Positions 36,775 through 47,793 of a stretch of DNA of 64,000 nt are shown in pieces. Location: the NCBI GenBank assembly GCA_965644295.1, contig CBFFRP010000429.1:1-64000 (forward strand), read 5' to 3'. Each line of letters begins with the position of its first letter. The stretch's first letter is position 1. The translations under genes and the position numbers were made by a program. The DNA comes from Paraphysomonas bandaiensis. Taxonomy: Eukaryota; Chrysophyceae. Below the pieces are notes generated by a model. It was not told the origin of the DNA and did no database searches. It saw only the letters and a program-made list of their open reading frames with translations.

Positions 36775-37572
36775 TTAACTATCATCTATTAGGTCGATGT
36801 TATCATCTTCTCTGTCATTACTATTGTATACTGCAGACGCAGAGACTAAACCATCGCCACTTGATTGTACTTTGCGCACTTTAAACGGGGTATGAAGTAC
36901 CTGATATAGCCGCTTTGCTTTCTTATCTCCTATCCCTACATCATCTGTTTGAACATATTCCATGGCTCAAATTTTCATAACTGTACCTGGACAAAGTATC
37001 AATTGTTGTTCATCAGCTTTGCATATGCCCTGAAAGCTCCTAAATCCATCCAGCAGAGTTGCAACATCAGTCCGATTTAGTTGACGCACATTTCTTAAAA
37101 CTGAAGTTAATTTCGGTAAAAATTCAGATTCTACTCGCTGCTGGATTGAAGACGACGGTTTCGTTTCATATGCCTTCAGAGTCTCAATATATCGTCCTGC
37201 TTCTAGATCGGACCATGTCAAAAGAAGCGTAAACCGATTAGAAAAACACAGCTTGTTTAGCTCCAATAATGGTTTATCGCTATCCTCGACATCAACTTTA
37301 CATACGACAACACGCAGTCGATAGTCGCGTCCGACTTCTTTCATTCGTCTGTAGAGGTACTGCGGATGAACCAGATGATATCGTATGGATATATACAGAG
37401 CACATGTTGATGAGCCCATTACATAGTCAGGAACTATCGCTGCATTATACTGCCAGTGTACATTTCTTATGCACGACAGCACAGGATTGCCCTTCTGACT
37501 GGGCTTCACTTGAATGTAGTTGGAGTTAAAGGACGTGTTGCTCATAGCCGGGTCCTCCTGGAGACTCCCCAT
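36775..37572 (-). CDS. ERCC1: DNA repair endonuclease subunit ERCC1/Rad10
   Basis: Two exons, 37572-36987 and 36935-36775, in phase, giving 248 residues. The central domain matches ERCC1: GNPVLSCIRNVHWQYN, IVPDYVMGSSTCALYISIRY, HPQYLYRRM, LRVVVCKVDVED and EAGRYIETLKAYETKPSS. A C-terminal helix-hairpin-helix pair follows (LNRTDVATLLDGFRSFQ, LCPGIGDKKAKRLYQVLHTP). ERCC1 has no catalytic site of its own; it pairs with XPF to cut 5' of lesions in nucleotide excision repair. The intron falls inside LCPG|IG, after which the frame would otherwise stop. The start at 37572 (MGSLQED) was chosen over 37596. The acidic C end is lineage-specific. Confidence 0.95.
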
Positions 37573-38071
37573 TATGATACTGATAACTACACGCAATCAC
37601 TCTGAGTATTATAATCTAGCTGTATGCTGATGGCTCTTGATGACATTGCTTCCATTAAGACACAGCAGTGTGGAAGTATGGAAATCGACGTATTGCTACA
37701 TATTTCCAAGTTTTCGGCAAGTGTATAGTTTTCGGGATATTTTCCCGGATTTTTATACGCATTTGTGTACGAATGTAGGGGAGATAAATCCTCGTCAATC
37801 TCATGTTCTGTGAAATCAAAGACTGAAAATCCGCAAAAGATCTTAGCCGATAGAATTGAAACCCTGCAAAAAACAGACATGAGGGTGACGTGATGATAGA
37901 AGTGCGCAGTGGAGTCTCCATAGTGTTTGTATACACTACAACTCACACTTGAGACGATCGGATTAAATCCAGTTACCATTTTTCATATATGCATATATCA
38001 GCCTGATAGGGATAATTTATCACGAGCAACTATTATAGTATTAGTGATGGCATCCAGTCAGTAGCTAAAGA
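37573..38071. promoter_or_regulatory. Divergent spacer, ERCC1 and two-RRM genes
   Basis: About 500 bp between two divergent starts. Open frames on the minus strand here (37587-37979) show no known motif and end before ERCC1, so I treat them as chance. Confidence 0.35.
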
Positions 38072-40380
38072 ATGGATTCCGAAGTAGCATCGAGGTGGGC
38101 TGTGTATGTGTATGTATACAGATCTCTATTAACAGAAACATAGAAAAATATTTATAGGCGGATTAAGTTACGGCACAGATGATGGTAATGAATGTCATAA
38201 TATCACTGTGAGATAAATAATCATGAGGATATTATCAGATAAACTGCGACAGTACTTTGAGTCATTTGGTGCGGTACAGGATGCTGTTGTCATGAAGGAT
38301 CCTGTATCTAGAAGATCACGAGGATTCGGCTTTATCACTTTCGAGCACTCCTCTTATGTTGATAATGTTTTAGCGCAAGACGTACATACGATTGATTCTA
38401 GAAAAGTATGTACATGCGACTTGGGTCTTACTGGTGTTACATTGTCGGGAATATAGGTTGAAGCCAAGCGTGCAGTTCCACGAAATGAAGTGCCGCGTGA
38501 AAGCCCCCCAACTAAACCTTCGTCGTCTAATAATTCCTCTCCAGCAGTTATTAGTAATTCCGTTAACAGTGCTCCTACTGTCTCCAGTGGTGGTAGTAGT
38601 GATGAGTTTGCGTACTGCAAAATATTTGTCGGGGGGCTGCATTATGATACTCGAGATGGTACACCGAACCTTGTGTCGCTTCAAAACGTTTAAACTATTT
38701 TCCCTATATTTGTAGGCGAATTCCGAAACTATTTTGAAAAGTACGGCAAGGTACTTTCTGCAGAAGTGATGTTTAACAGGGAAACTCATAAGTCACGCGG
38801 CTTCGGATTTATTGTGTTCGAGTCGGAATCTGGAGTGGACAATGTTTGCGCCGTAAAAGAACACGTTATTGATGGTAAAATGGTGAGTTCTTTTAGCAGT
38901 GGCATGTATATGTAGTTGCCGCAATGGTGTGGATATATCGTAATACCTATTGCAGGTGGAGGTCAAACGTGCCGTTCCTAGGTCTAAAATTGGTTCGAAC
39001 AGCTCATCAAATAGTGGGTCTGGAAACGGGAAAGGTCATACAGTGTCTAATAGTGCAAAGAGTGGTACATCTGGTGTCGTGAAGCCGGCGTCTGCAGACA
39101 GTGTTCGGAAGCCATCTCTTAGCGGTGGAAATGGTCTGAATCCTCCCGCATCTCCTCAAAGCAGCAACACTAAGCCCCCCACTCCTAGTGGGTCATCTTC
39201 TGCAGCTCCAGGCCCTGCATCTCGCCGTGCAGCTGTGGGAACGGCGTCGTATGCAGCTGCTCTTAAGTCTGGAGCAAGTACGACCGGAACTTCTGCCGGT
39301 GATACATCGCCACGTACAATTGGCTCCCCAGGAGGCACGCACACCGAGCTTGACTCCTCGAAATCTTCGCCTTTAGTCACTGGTCAACAGATGCCCGTGC
39401 AGCCGTTGCTCCAACACCAAGAACAGTTTCCCCTCCCTACAAGTCCAATTGGAACAGGACCTGCGAACCGACATCGCTCTCACTCCGAGTCCTTCCTCAA
39501 TATGGCCCAAAAGCCCCAGCACCACTTTCAGCACCAGCAGCAACAGCAGTCGAATGTCAGCTTCATGGGTGCTCTTGGAGGGCCCTCTTTAGTTGGTCCT
39601 ATGCATCAACAACAGCAGCAACAGCCTATGCAGACACCGAACCAGCCAATGTACTACGATAATTACGGGTCCCACTTTCAACTACCTAATCTCAATCAGC
39701 AGCAGGGACACGATAGTTCCAGGAACGCATTCGGTATGCCAATGCAACAGGCTTCATCGGCCCCTGATTCAGGCATGTGGATGGGTGGCGGGGGGGATGG
39801 AGTCTACCGGTCGGATGTTGAGAGGTCATCATCACTAGGAGGGCTTGGTTGGATGCCTTCTTCATTTGCGAGCTCGCCACCAGACACAAGAAGATGTTTA
39901 TCCGACCTAGGACTGAATATGGGTTTTGGGGTTGATTCTGGTGGACTTTCCCAGCAGAGTGATTCGGGCGACTTGCATGGTCTAGTCCCTCCCCCTAATC
40001 CTTCTGCATGGGCATCCATGGTAGATGTTGGCAGTGGCTTTGGGGGAATGCAAGGTAATTCCGGGTTCCAGCAGCAGGGACAGAACCAGCCACCCTTTGG
40101 TAGTCCTCCACAGCAGTCGCAACACTCACTTCATGAGGGATCTCCTTTCCGTGCTGAGTCCTCAGATGTTAGCAGGCATAGCAATGCCCTTGGGGGGTCT
40201 GGAGACTTTGATTACAGTGGCCTCTCCCCACAACGAACACACAGTGGGAGCTTTGGCAACTCCAGTAGTATCCTGGGTAACGATGATGATAATGAATACA
40301 ATCTACAGGAGCTTCGGCTTCAGGCGTCAGAGTTTGTACCCAATAGCAGTGGCAACCACTCGAATCCTTGGGGAAGATAG
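38072..40380 (+). CDS. Musashi/hnRNP-like two-RRM RNA-binding protein
   Basis: Six exons, 38072-38094, 38144-38184, 38239-38405, 38457-38658, 38716-38882 and 38956-40380, in phase, giving 674 residues. The tiny first exon (MDSEVAS) joins RNP2 KIFIGGLSYGT. RRM1 (about 8-83) has RNP1 SRGFGFITF; RRM2 (about 115-200) has KIFVGGLHYDT and SRGFGFIVF. The RRM1 end VEAKRAVPR and RRM2 end VEVKRAVPR are nearly identical, as in Musashi and DAZAP1 proteins. The remaining 470 residues are low complexity, rich in Ser, Gly, Gln, Asn and Pro with Gln runs, and prion-like. It probably binds mRNA and may form granules. Targets cannot be told from the sequence. Confidence 0.92.
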
Positions 40381-41303
40381 ACCAACGTGCAATCTGTTAC
40401 CCTGAAGCAGCTATGTAGCGTTGTATAGGTCATGCAAGAAATTGGGTGAAGTGCTGTTGGTTGTCAATGTCAGTTTAGTGCTCAGTTGTGTTGTAGAAAT
40501 GCGTGCACAGTGTTGTTATGCCAATGTAACGGCAATTTCTCATATGCAAGGATGAAGGGTGAAGTGGTAGATCTAGTATAATATGTTAGTCACGGCGCCA
40601 TGGCGTTTGTAGGAAGAAATCCATTTATAGCAATTCAGCGCTGCAGGGCATATTATTTGTCACTTTTGCAGCTGCTTGTAATAAAAGAAGTAATATTTAA
40701 AAATCGGCAAAATATAGGATGTACGATGTACTTCTAGCGATGCTAATATTGGTATTTCTAATATCTGATATCTGGATGGTTCTCTTGATAGAACTTCTAG
40801 CAGTACAATGAGTAATATCCAGTTGTCATAAGGCAAAGTTTTTATACCAACAACTATACGGTTACTATATTATTTATTGTCACATTGTACTTACATCAAA
40901 GTAACATCATTGTCATTGGATATGTGAATTGCCAGTATAACTTATGTGATTTACAACATAGCAAGTGATAAATGCTGACACATGGATTACAGAGTACATT
41001 CATCGTTGACAGCATAGAAAGCTCAACACCACCGCTACTATATTGCATGTCTAATGATTAGAGAAAACAAAGTGAAATACATATATATCTCGCAAGAAAT
41101 TTCTGGTTATATTCATTATGAAATGAGGTGCATTAGCACACTGAACGCACCAGAATATAAACCTCATACAGCCAAAACAGATAAACCAGGATATTAACGT
41201 AAAGACAAAGAGCACAAACTGAAACGGCAATAAACATATGCCGTGAAAAATAAGCAAATATCTAACCATAGATTGGCGTCATTATTTGCTGTAATAACTT
41301 CTG
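40381..41303. other. Convergent intergenic region
   Basis: About 920 bp holding the 3' flanks of the two-RRM gene and of the DUF1275 gene. The small hydrophobic frame at 41051-41269 (minus) has no recognisable family and is probably chance. Confidence 0.4.
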
Positions 41304-42314
41304 TCATATATTAGCCACTATAGGTTCCACGGTGAGGTCGTTGGAATCATCCACATCAAATCTGTAAGGTGAATCTGCACACCTGTCAGAATCCGTTCCG
41401 TATGAACTTGTTGTTTCCACGCACGTAATTGGTTGGGGTTTAGAAACAATGTGAGTGGAGACATCAATGTCTTGTCCCATTACAAGAATTTTGCAAATAG
41501 ACATATGGTGAAATAATGCCAAATACACACAATAGACCATCCCTGTTCCCCCAAAGAGAATGACATTGACCAATAAGACATGCTTTCCCATATATCTATA
41601 CGCCCCAGCACCACCCAAGCCTCCAATGAAGTAGCTGATAAACATGGGTAACATCACAGCCAATTTCCAAGAATCTTCATGACGTCCCTTTAGGATGCGT
41701 CCCAAAACTATTCCAATGTCCGTGGCGGTACCTGTCATGTGTGTAGTTCGGAGAATGTTACCACTGTATTTAGTAGTCATAGCATTCTGCATGCCACAGG
41801 CTATCGCTGCAAAATATGCATATGCCTTGCTATCTTCCCCCTTATTCTCGTAAACCTCAAGCATGTATGCTATTATCAGTAGGGATGTAGCAATTCCGAA
41901 TACACGGTTGTAAGATCTGCCCAAGTGAAACGTCTGTTTCGAAATCAGAACAGCGGAAACAAGACTACCAGCAATAAACGAAAGTATTAACCCCAATAAC
42001 TCCGCAAATTTGACGTAGTGACCATTCTCAAGGAAAATAGACGCCTTAGTGAGAGCGCCAGTGACGTGTGACACTGTAACACTGTTGATGAGCAGTGTCG
42101 CCGAATTAATAAACCCAGCATTGAATGAGAGCAAGGATCCACCGATAATGATGGCGAGGAAGTCCTTAGTGTCCCTCTGGTGCAGCGGAGTCACAGGAAG
42201 AGTATCGAAAGAGGGTCTGCGTATAGTGCTTAATGCGGCCTGAATGCGGCCTGATTTGGTCCGCACCACACGTTGGGCTGAGCCTGATGCAACGGGCTTG
42301 TTATCGTCTGCCAT
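41304..42314 (-). CDS. DUF1275 (YoaK-like) membrane protein
   Basis: A single uninterrupted exon of 336 residues, unusual among these intron-rich neighbours. The core (about 48-260) carries the DUF1275 pattern: FLAIIIGGSLLSFNAGFINS, VSHVTGALTKAS, SFIAGSLVSAVLI, AIACGMQNAMTTKYSG, ILRTTHMTGTATDIGI and LGRILKG, spread over about six membrane helices. The family is widespread in bacteria and also occurs in fungi and algae; its transport role is unknown. The N tail (45 residues) and the acidic C tail are soluble. Lack of introns and the mainly bacterial family would fit an old horizontal gain, but this is inference only. Confidence 0.9.
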   Translation of the reverse strand: MADDNKPVASGSAQRVVRTKSGRIQAALSTIRRPSFDTLPVTPLHQRDTKDFLAIIIGGSLLSFNAGFINSATLLINSVTVSHVTGALTKASIFLENGHYVKFAELLGLILSFIAGSLVSAVLISKQTFHLGRSYNRVFGIATSLLIIAYMLEVYENKGEDSKAYAYFAAIACGMQNAMTTKYSGNILRTTHMTGTATDIGIVLGRILKGRHEDSWKLAVMLPMFISYFIGGLGGAGAYRYMGKHVLLVNVILFGGTGMVYCVYLALFHHMSICKILVMGQDIDVSTHIVSKPQPITCVETTSSYGTDSDRCADSPYRFDVDDSNDLTVEPIVANI

Positions 42315-43914
42315 ATGAACCGCCTACTTCTCCATGATATGGTTCAGGTCAGTGGTAGATATGCAAAGATACTCAGCAGCCGACAAGCTGAGCGAGTATT
42401 GTCGACGTACGATCAACATGCAGACAAAAATGGGAAATATACAGCGAGAATACGGAGCGGTCTATTGTATACGGTATACAGTATATACATGTACAGGTAT
42501 TAGAAATATAGGATTTCTATATTTTTCTAGGAGTTTTTGCTCACTAGAACCTAAAAAACTCCAGTGCTGACATGATGAGAGGCGGTCACGTTGAACTCGT
42601 ATCGGCATCCTTTGTATATTTTTGTTCAATATTGAGATGCCTCTAATATTGAGATAACAATTATCTGTATTTCTGCCGTAGTTGTATTGCAGTAATATAG
42701 AGTATATTTGATTCAATTTATTTCCGAAAAATAACATGCTGACTGCCGATACTACTGGAGCTACAAGGACACACAGATGGAAACTTAGAGGTGCAATAAA
42801 CCAGAGTGTACTCCATATCCATGCATGAGAGGTTATGACTGTGAGAGGGCACTAACATATCAATGAAGGACACGGCCCTGTGTAGAGACAACATTCAGCG
42901 CATGTCCAGACCGAAGTGGCCCAGGTTAAATGCGCTAGCCATTCTTCCCAACGGAGGGAAAGGGTAGAAATGACTCACCTCCGGCGTGGATAAGGCTACA
43001 GGAATCTTACTTCAGTGCGAAGCCACTTGGTGGGAAAGAGATATAGTGACAACATTAACACGCAGTGTACTATACACCTACTTACGGACATCGGTATATG
43101 TAACAGCAGTACGATTCATACTTGCAACTCCGAAATGGCGATATTAATACACAACATAGTATAGACTTATAGACGTGTCTACATTGATATGTAATATGTA
43201 CCTTTATGCGTACAGTGTATACAGTGCCATATGACTCGAATGACAATATTACTATACAGTATAGTATGAAGGCCGATGAACGCATACATATTCTATTTCA
43301 ATAGCATTAACACAAACATAGTTTTGTAATCATATGTCATATGATGTATTTCGGATAGAATACTAAAAGTAGATAACTGAAGTATATGAATATGAAAGCA
43401 ATTCTTTGCCAAAGAGTTACGAGCAACAATTACAGTGACGGAAAATGAATAGTCTCTTGTCTACATGTCTATAGTCTACATGCCTTTTAGCAGTTACTAA
43501 TTATCAAAGTAAAATCTATTGGCTGCAATGAGAATTGTATCGATACGATTGTAGTTTCTTATCCATGTTAATATTACCGTATCTCCCAGAAGCCCACGTA
43601 TGGTTGATACTATACTAGTACTCAGCGTGCTATTACTTAATTGTTATGAGTAACTGTTGGTGGATATTGTTATTTGTACGTGGAGTCATACATTCTAACT
43701 CTATAAAACAAGACAGAAATAAATATCGTAATACCACAATATTCACTATGACTTCGTCGAAATTGCATTTAATTATGTACCAAAGAAACCCTATACACTG
43801 CGTCTACGCTATGCCCATTAACAGAGTTAAACAAAGTCGAGCGTCATGACAAAGCATTATTTTTTCTATACATATAGCGTCTTTGTCACTTATCATATGC
43901 AGTACAGAGCTCAA
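42315..43914. other. Intergenic region, no gene seen
   Basis: About 1.6 kb with stops in all frames. A G+C-richer patch at 42890-43030 shows no coding frame. No RNA or repeat was recognised. Confidence 0.5.
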
Positions 43915-45296
43915 TCAAATGCATGGCTGAAGAAACTTCTTGGCTCGTTCAGCGTGTAAGCGAAGTCTGTCATCTCTCATCGTGTCCACACTGCGCATCC
44001 ACGAAGAGGCTTGATCTACTCCAACGGCGTCGACAATTGTCGGTGCTTGGCCCTCTGAAAGGTTTGCCAACATACGTGCGCACTCTCTCCTCATTTCAGT
44101 GCAACTGTAAGATCCATCTCGTGTGAGTTCCAGTAGGTCTGTAAGGAATGCACTGTCCGCAACCAGCTGCTCCCGACAACACAATGAGGCCGAAAGATTG
44201 GCCAGTGCACACAGAGCATGCTGATTACAGTACTGATAGTCTTCTTTGATAAGACCTACGAGGGCCACTACGCAACCAGAGTCACTCATTAATGGGTGCA
44301 AATCCATCTGTGATGAAAGATCACAAAGGATCTTTGCGCTCTCTGTCCGTGAGTCCATCATACTGCACTTCGCCATTGCAATAATAGGTCGTAGAGCCTC
44401 CAAAGCTTCGTCTTGCAAAAGGGGCTCCATTGGTGGAAGCGGCATGTACCAACCATCAGGATCAGACGCTGGGGAAGGGGGTGAGGCTGGAGTCGCTTTT
44501 AGGGCACGTTTCAAACTACTAAATACATTGTTGAATGCCATTCCATCACCCTGCGTCATTGGTATTTATCACATATGAAAATACGAAGGAAAGGTGACAT
44601 TGAAAATGAAAATTACAAACTGCAAGTATAGGCAAAATGTCAAAACCGCCATATTAACAAACATACCGACAAACGATTGGCGTGAACCAAGAAGGCTTCA
44701 CTATCCTTGTACAAAGATATCTCTAATTCACACCTGACTGCACCATAGAGATAGACAGCGTTCCACTAGAAATAAGGGGTCCATTACAGTCGAAATTTTG
44801 TATGAAAAAAACTCACCGTCAACTTTTCAGTGTCGAAAGAAAACGTTACTTCGTGGATTGCTGCCAGCTGAATATTAATCCGCGCAATAACCTCATCCAA
44901 CGCCAGATTACATATTATATGTGATGGACCCACATAACGAGGCTTATCAGGAATATTAACGGCCGGTTTCAGCGTCTCACCATGAAGGAGTGAACCTAAG
45001 ATGACATCGCTACCTTCAACTTTATTTCTCGGTAACTGTGACTCCTTCTGCGGCACATGCCCTACTGACTGTAGTGGTTCACTTAAATTCGAAGAAGGAA
45101 ACTGAGTGGAGCGTGATACTGCAATAGAGCGATATTGAGGTTCCATATCATGCCCATAATACATGCTCCGGTCCTGTGCATGGGGCATGCCATGGCCGCG
45201 ATCTAACCCGCCGCTCTCTGGTATATCAAAATCACTAAACTCTCCGAATGTTATTCTTTCGCTTTTTTGGTTCCCACCACTTTTCTGTCCGCTCAT
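43915..45296 (-). CDS. KA1-like plus armadillo-repeat protein
   Basis: Three exons, 45296-44817, 44765-44667 and 44550-43915, in phase, giving 404 residues. The first 105 residues are polar and unstructured. Residues about 125-205 (LDEVIARINIQLAAIHEV, then YGAVRCELEISLYKDSEAFL and HANRLSGDGMAFNNVFSSL) have the layout of a KA1-type domain as found at the C end of AMPK/MARK kinases; no kinase domain is present. The C half (about 225-400) reads as armadillo or HEAT helices: EALRPIIAMAKCSMMDSRT, ALCALANLSASLCCREQL, ECARMLANLSEGQAP. It probably serves as a scaffold or membrane adaptor. The KA1 call is tentative; the ARM call is firmer. Confidence 0.65.
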
Positions 45297-46140
45297 AGTA
45301 ATGTTTGTTTGTAATTAGCTCAGAGAGTACCTGCAACAACTACAGATATTCATCAATCAACTACCGCGATACGCTACTATCAGAATAAACTATTATTCAA
45401 ATGCTATGTTACTTGTATATATATACTCCCACTTAAATATTCTGATGACTGTCAATGGGGAATATAATTATCTTGGTGGTTAGGAATATACATACATATC
45501 GCCATTGCAATTGACTATACAGCGTCCCTCGTAATTAGAAGGCGATGTTTTCCCCTCATTATCATAAGAAAGCCGGAGTTTTAGGCATCTTTCCCTATGA
45601 GAAAGTATCTTGAACCGCAAAAAAACTGAAATTTTCGGGTCAAGAAAGTTCATGGAAATAATTGACCATATGTGATTGGTTTAGAATTGAGCGACATCCA
45701 GATGTCTACCCGCTGATTGGCTAATTATCAACTAGAGAGGAGATGACATGATATCCATTCATAAGCATCATCAGCACGAAGGCTTCTACTTGAAGCTATA
45801 GAAACCCTTAATATTTTCGACGAAAATACACCGCAACATAAACACCAACCCCGATAGGAATTCCAAATGAATAGGAATGTATCTCATACAGTGTACTACG
45901 ACAGTGAATACACAGGTACAGGCAGAGGTGTAGTCCGAGTCTGTGCATAGATAGAACTCAGAGGTGTTGTTCAAGACAAGATACACACACATAGTAGTAG
46001 AAAACATATGTTTATACGTCACGAGTAGACCGTGATAATAATACACGTCTGCGTGTAGTGGCTATGTATATTTCTGGTTCGAATAGGGTGACAATATCTT
46101 TAGACTCTGAACAGCATCAGCGTATGGTGATATCTAGCAC
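45297..46140. promoter_or_regulatory. Divergent spacer
   Basis: About 840 bp between the KA1/ARM gene (minus) and the Cys-module gene (plus), presumably containing both promoters. No exon or repeat was recognised. Confidence 0.35.
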
Positions 46141-46825
46141 ATGGAAGTTGAGAGTGGACGCATATTGAGGGGATCATACCAGGCTATCGACACACAGAAT
46201 TACTCTGATCATGCTGAGCAGGTGGATGTAAGTCAGAAGCGGGATCCTACATTTTCTTGGGCAGCTATTTTGACTGCATCGTTTGGAGTTGCTCTGCTGT
46301 TAGTTATTCTTATCCAGAATACTTTTTTATCGGCGAACCAATTAGAAAAGTCAGAAAATTTGTCTTACTGTAAGACCATATGTAGTGATCCATGTACCTC
46401 TTATACGGTATGTTGGGTATTGTGCGCAGTGCTCATGGGTGATTTTCTTGCTGTAGAGTGCATATGGTGAGCTGTGCTGTGAATGGGTGTATGGTGACGG
46501 CAAAGGAAAAACCTGTACTCAGATGATTTCCGAAGAAGGAATTTGCTACTGTCCGAATGCAGTTTCGGGATCGTTAGATCACAGAATCCCTCCTACTGAA
46601 GAACCAACTGTGGTTGATGACTGGCAGCCATTTCCTGGATTCGATCCTATACCATGGATTCCTCTACCTCCCATAGAGGTGCCACCTGATGCTGTACCTT
46701 GTAAAAAACACTGCAGCAACCCTTGTGCGCATGCGAAGGTAGATCATGTTAACTATTGTTGCGACAATGACGATACTGGAAGCTGTGGGACGACAATTGT
46801 CGATGGCAAGTGTTATTGTACATAG
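46141..46825 (+). CDS. Type II membrane protein with two 8-Cys modules
   Basis: Two exons, 46141-46407 and 46457-46825, in phase, giving 211 residues. There is a short cytoplasmic tail of about 38 residues, then one membrane helix (about 39-61, WAAILTASFGVALLLVILI) and an outside part. The outside part holds two copies of the same module: C-x3-C-x3-C-x10-CC-x(7-11)-C-x(8-9)-C-Y-C. Copy 1 is about 76-123 (begins YCKTICSDPC), copy 2 about 171-211 (begins PCKKHCSNPC), and they are joined by a Pro-rich linker (PFPGFDPIPWIPLPPIEVPP). All eight Cys are kept in both, suggesting four disulfides each. Copy 2 ends at the stop codon. I recognise no family. It is likely a surface or secretory-pathway protein; function unknown. 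Confidence 0.75.
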
Positions 46826-47793
46826 GTACAAATATATTGCAGTTCATTTCGTTACGAGAAGTTTAAGCTAACTAACCTGTTTTGTATGGTCCGCGTGAAA
46901 TATTGGCTTTGTTGTAGCGGTCAGATAAAATTTGCCGGAGCACTCACCGTCATATCTGTAATAAAAAGTGGAAAAGCTAGTCGAAAATTGAATGTTCTAA
47001 TCTAAAAGTGCAATATTGTTGCGGCAATAGTTCGTAGTTAGCTAGTGTTTGGTATAGCAGCACCCGTGCAATTACGTCTCTATGTTGTATGAGCACATTG
47101 GATTATAAAATAATAATAGACTGTTGTGCAAAAAACAGAACTCTTTCATTTTGAATCACATACATAGACTCATACTTGAAGATCTTGCTGATACACATAC
47201 AGACAAACTATTTACATCTTTTCATGTCTCTAAGACCTATAGCCTATGATATATACACTTTTTCCTTTACTATCCCTGAAATATACAATGAATATGCCGT
47301 GCTATCGACAAACTCAGCTAGAAATTGAAATATCAAAGAGTCACTCTATGATACAAACTCCTCCAACAGACACCCCACCTTCTGCTATCTTTGGCCCCAT
47401 GCAATCACCTCACTCTATGATACTAACCTCCTCATGTAATATCGACAAGATATGCGGAGGATACAAGCAAGACGTACTGCAGTATCCATATACGTACGTA
47501 GTGTTGGAGTGGTACTCAATTCTTTTCTAGTACCTACGGCGGTATATGCATACCCGTATACATCTACTACAGTCGGTATACATGTACAGAGATATGCGCA
47601 TCATCATACTGCACATATACGGCAGTGTATGTATGTGTCTACGTCTATGCGCGTATACGTACAGAGTGTGCATTGCATGCAGCTCATAACATGCATGCCC
47701 CACTATATATACATACATATATACATCCATACATACATACATCCATAGCAGACACACAAGAGCACCTCATCCTGTAAGCACCAATACATACCC
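46826..47793. other. Intergenic with short ATAC repeats
   Basis: About 970 bp with no supported exon. An imperfect ATAC/ATCC microsatellite lies at 47705-47750. Two related short blocks (CACTCTATGATAC...AACTCCTCC-like) occur at about 47341 and 47409. Nothing else was recognised. Confidence 0.5.

Noticed and set aside
37587-37979. Minus-strand 130-residue open frame upstream of ERCC1
   Set aside because: It has no motif, stops before ERCC1, and ERCC1 is complete without it.
46060-46100. GGTTCGAAT sequence suggesting a tRNA T-loop
   Set aside because: No acceptor, D or anticodon stem could be built around it.
47527-47757. Minus-strand frame through ATAC-like repeats
   Set aside because: The peptide is made of microsatellite-derived YV/MY repeats.
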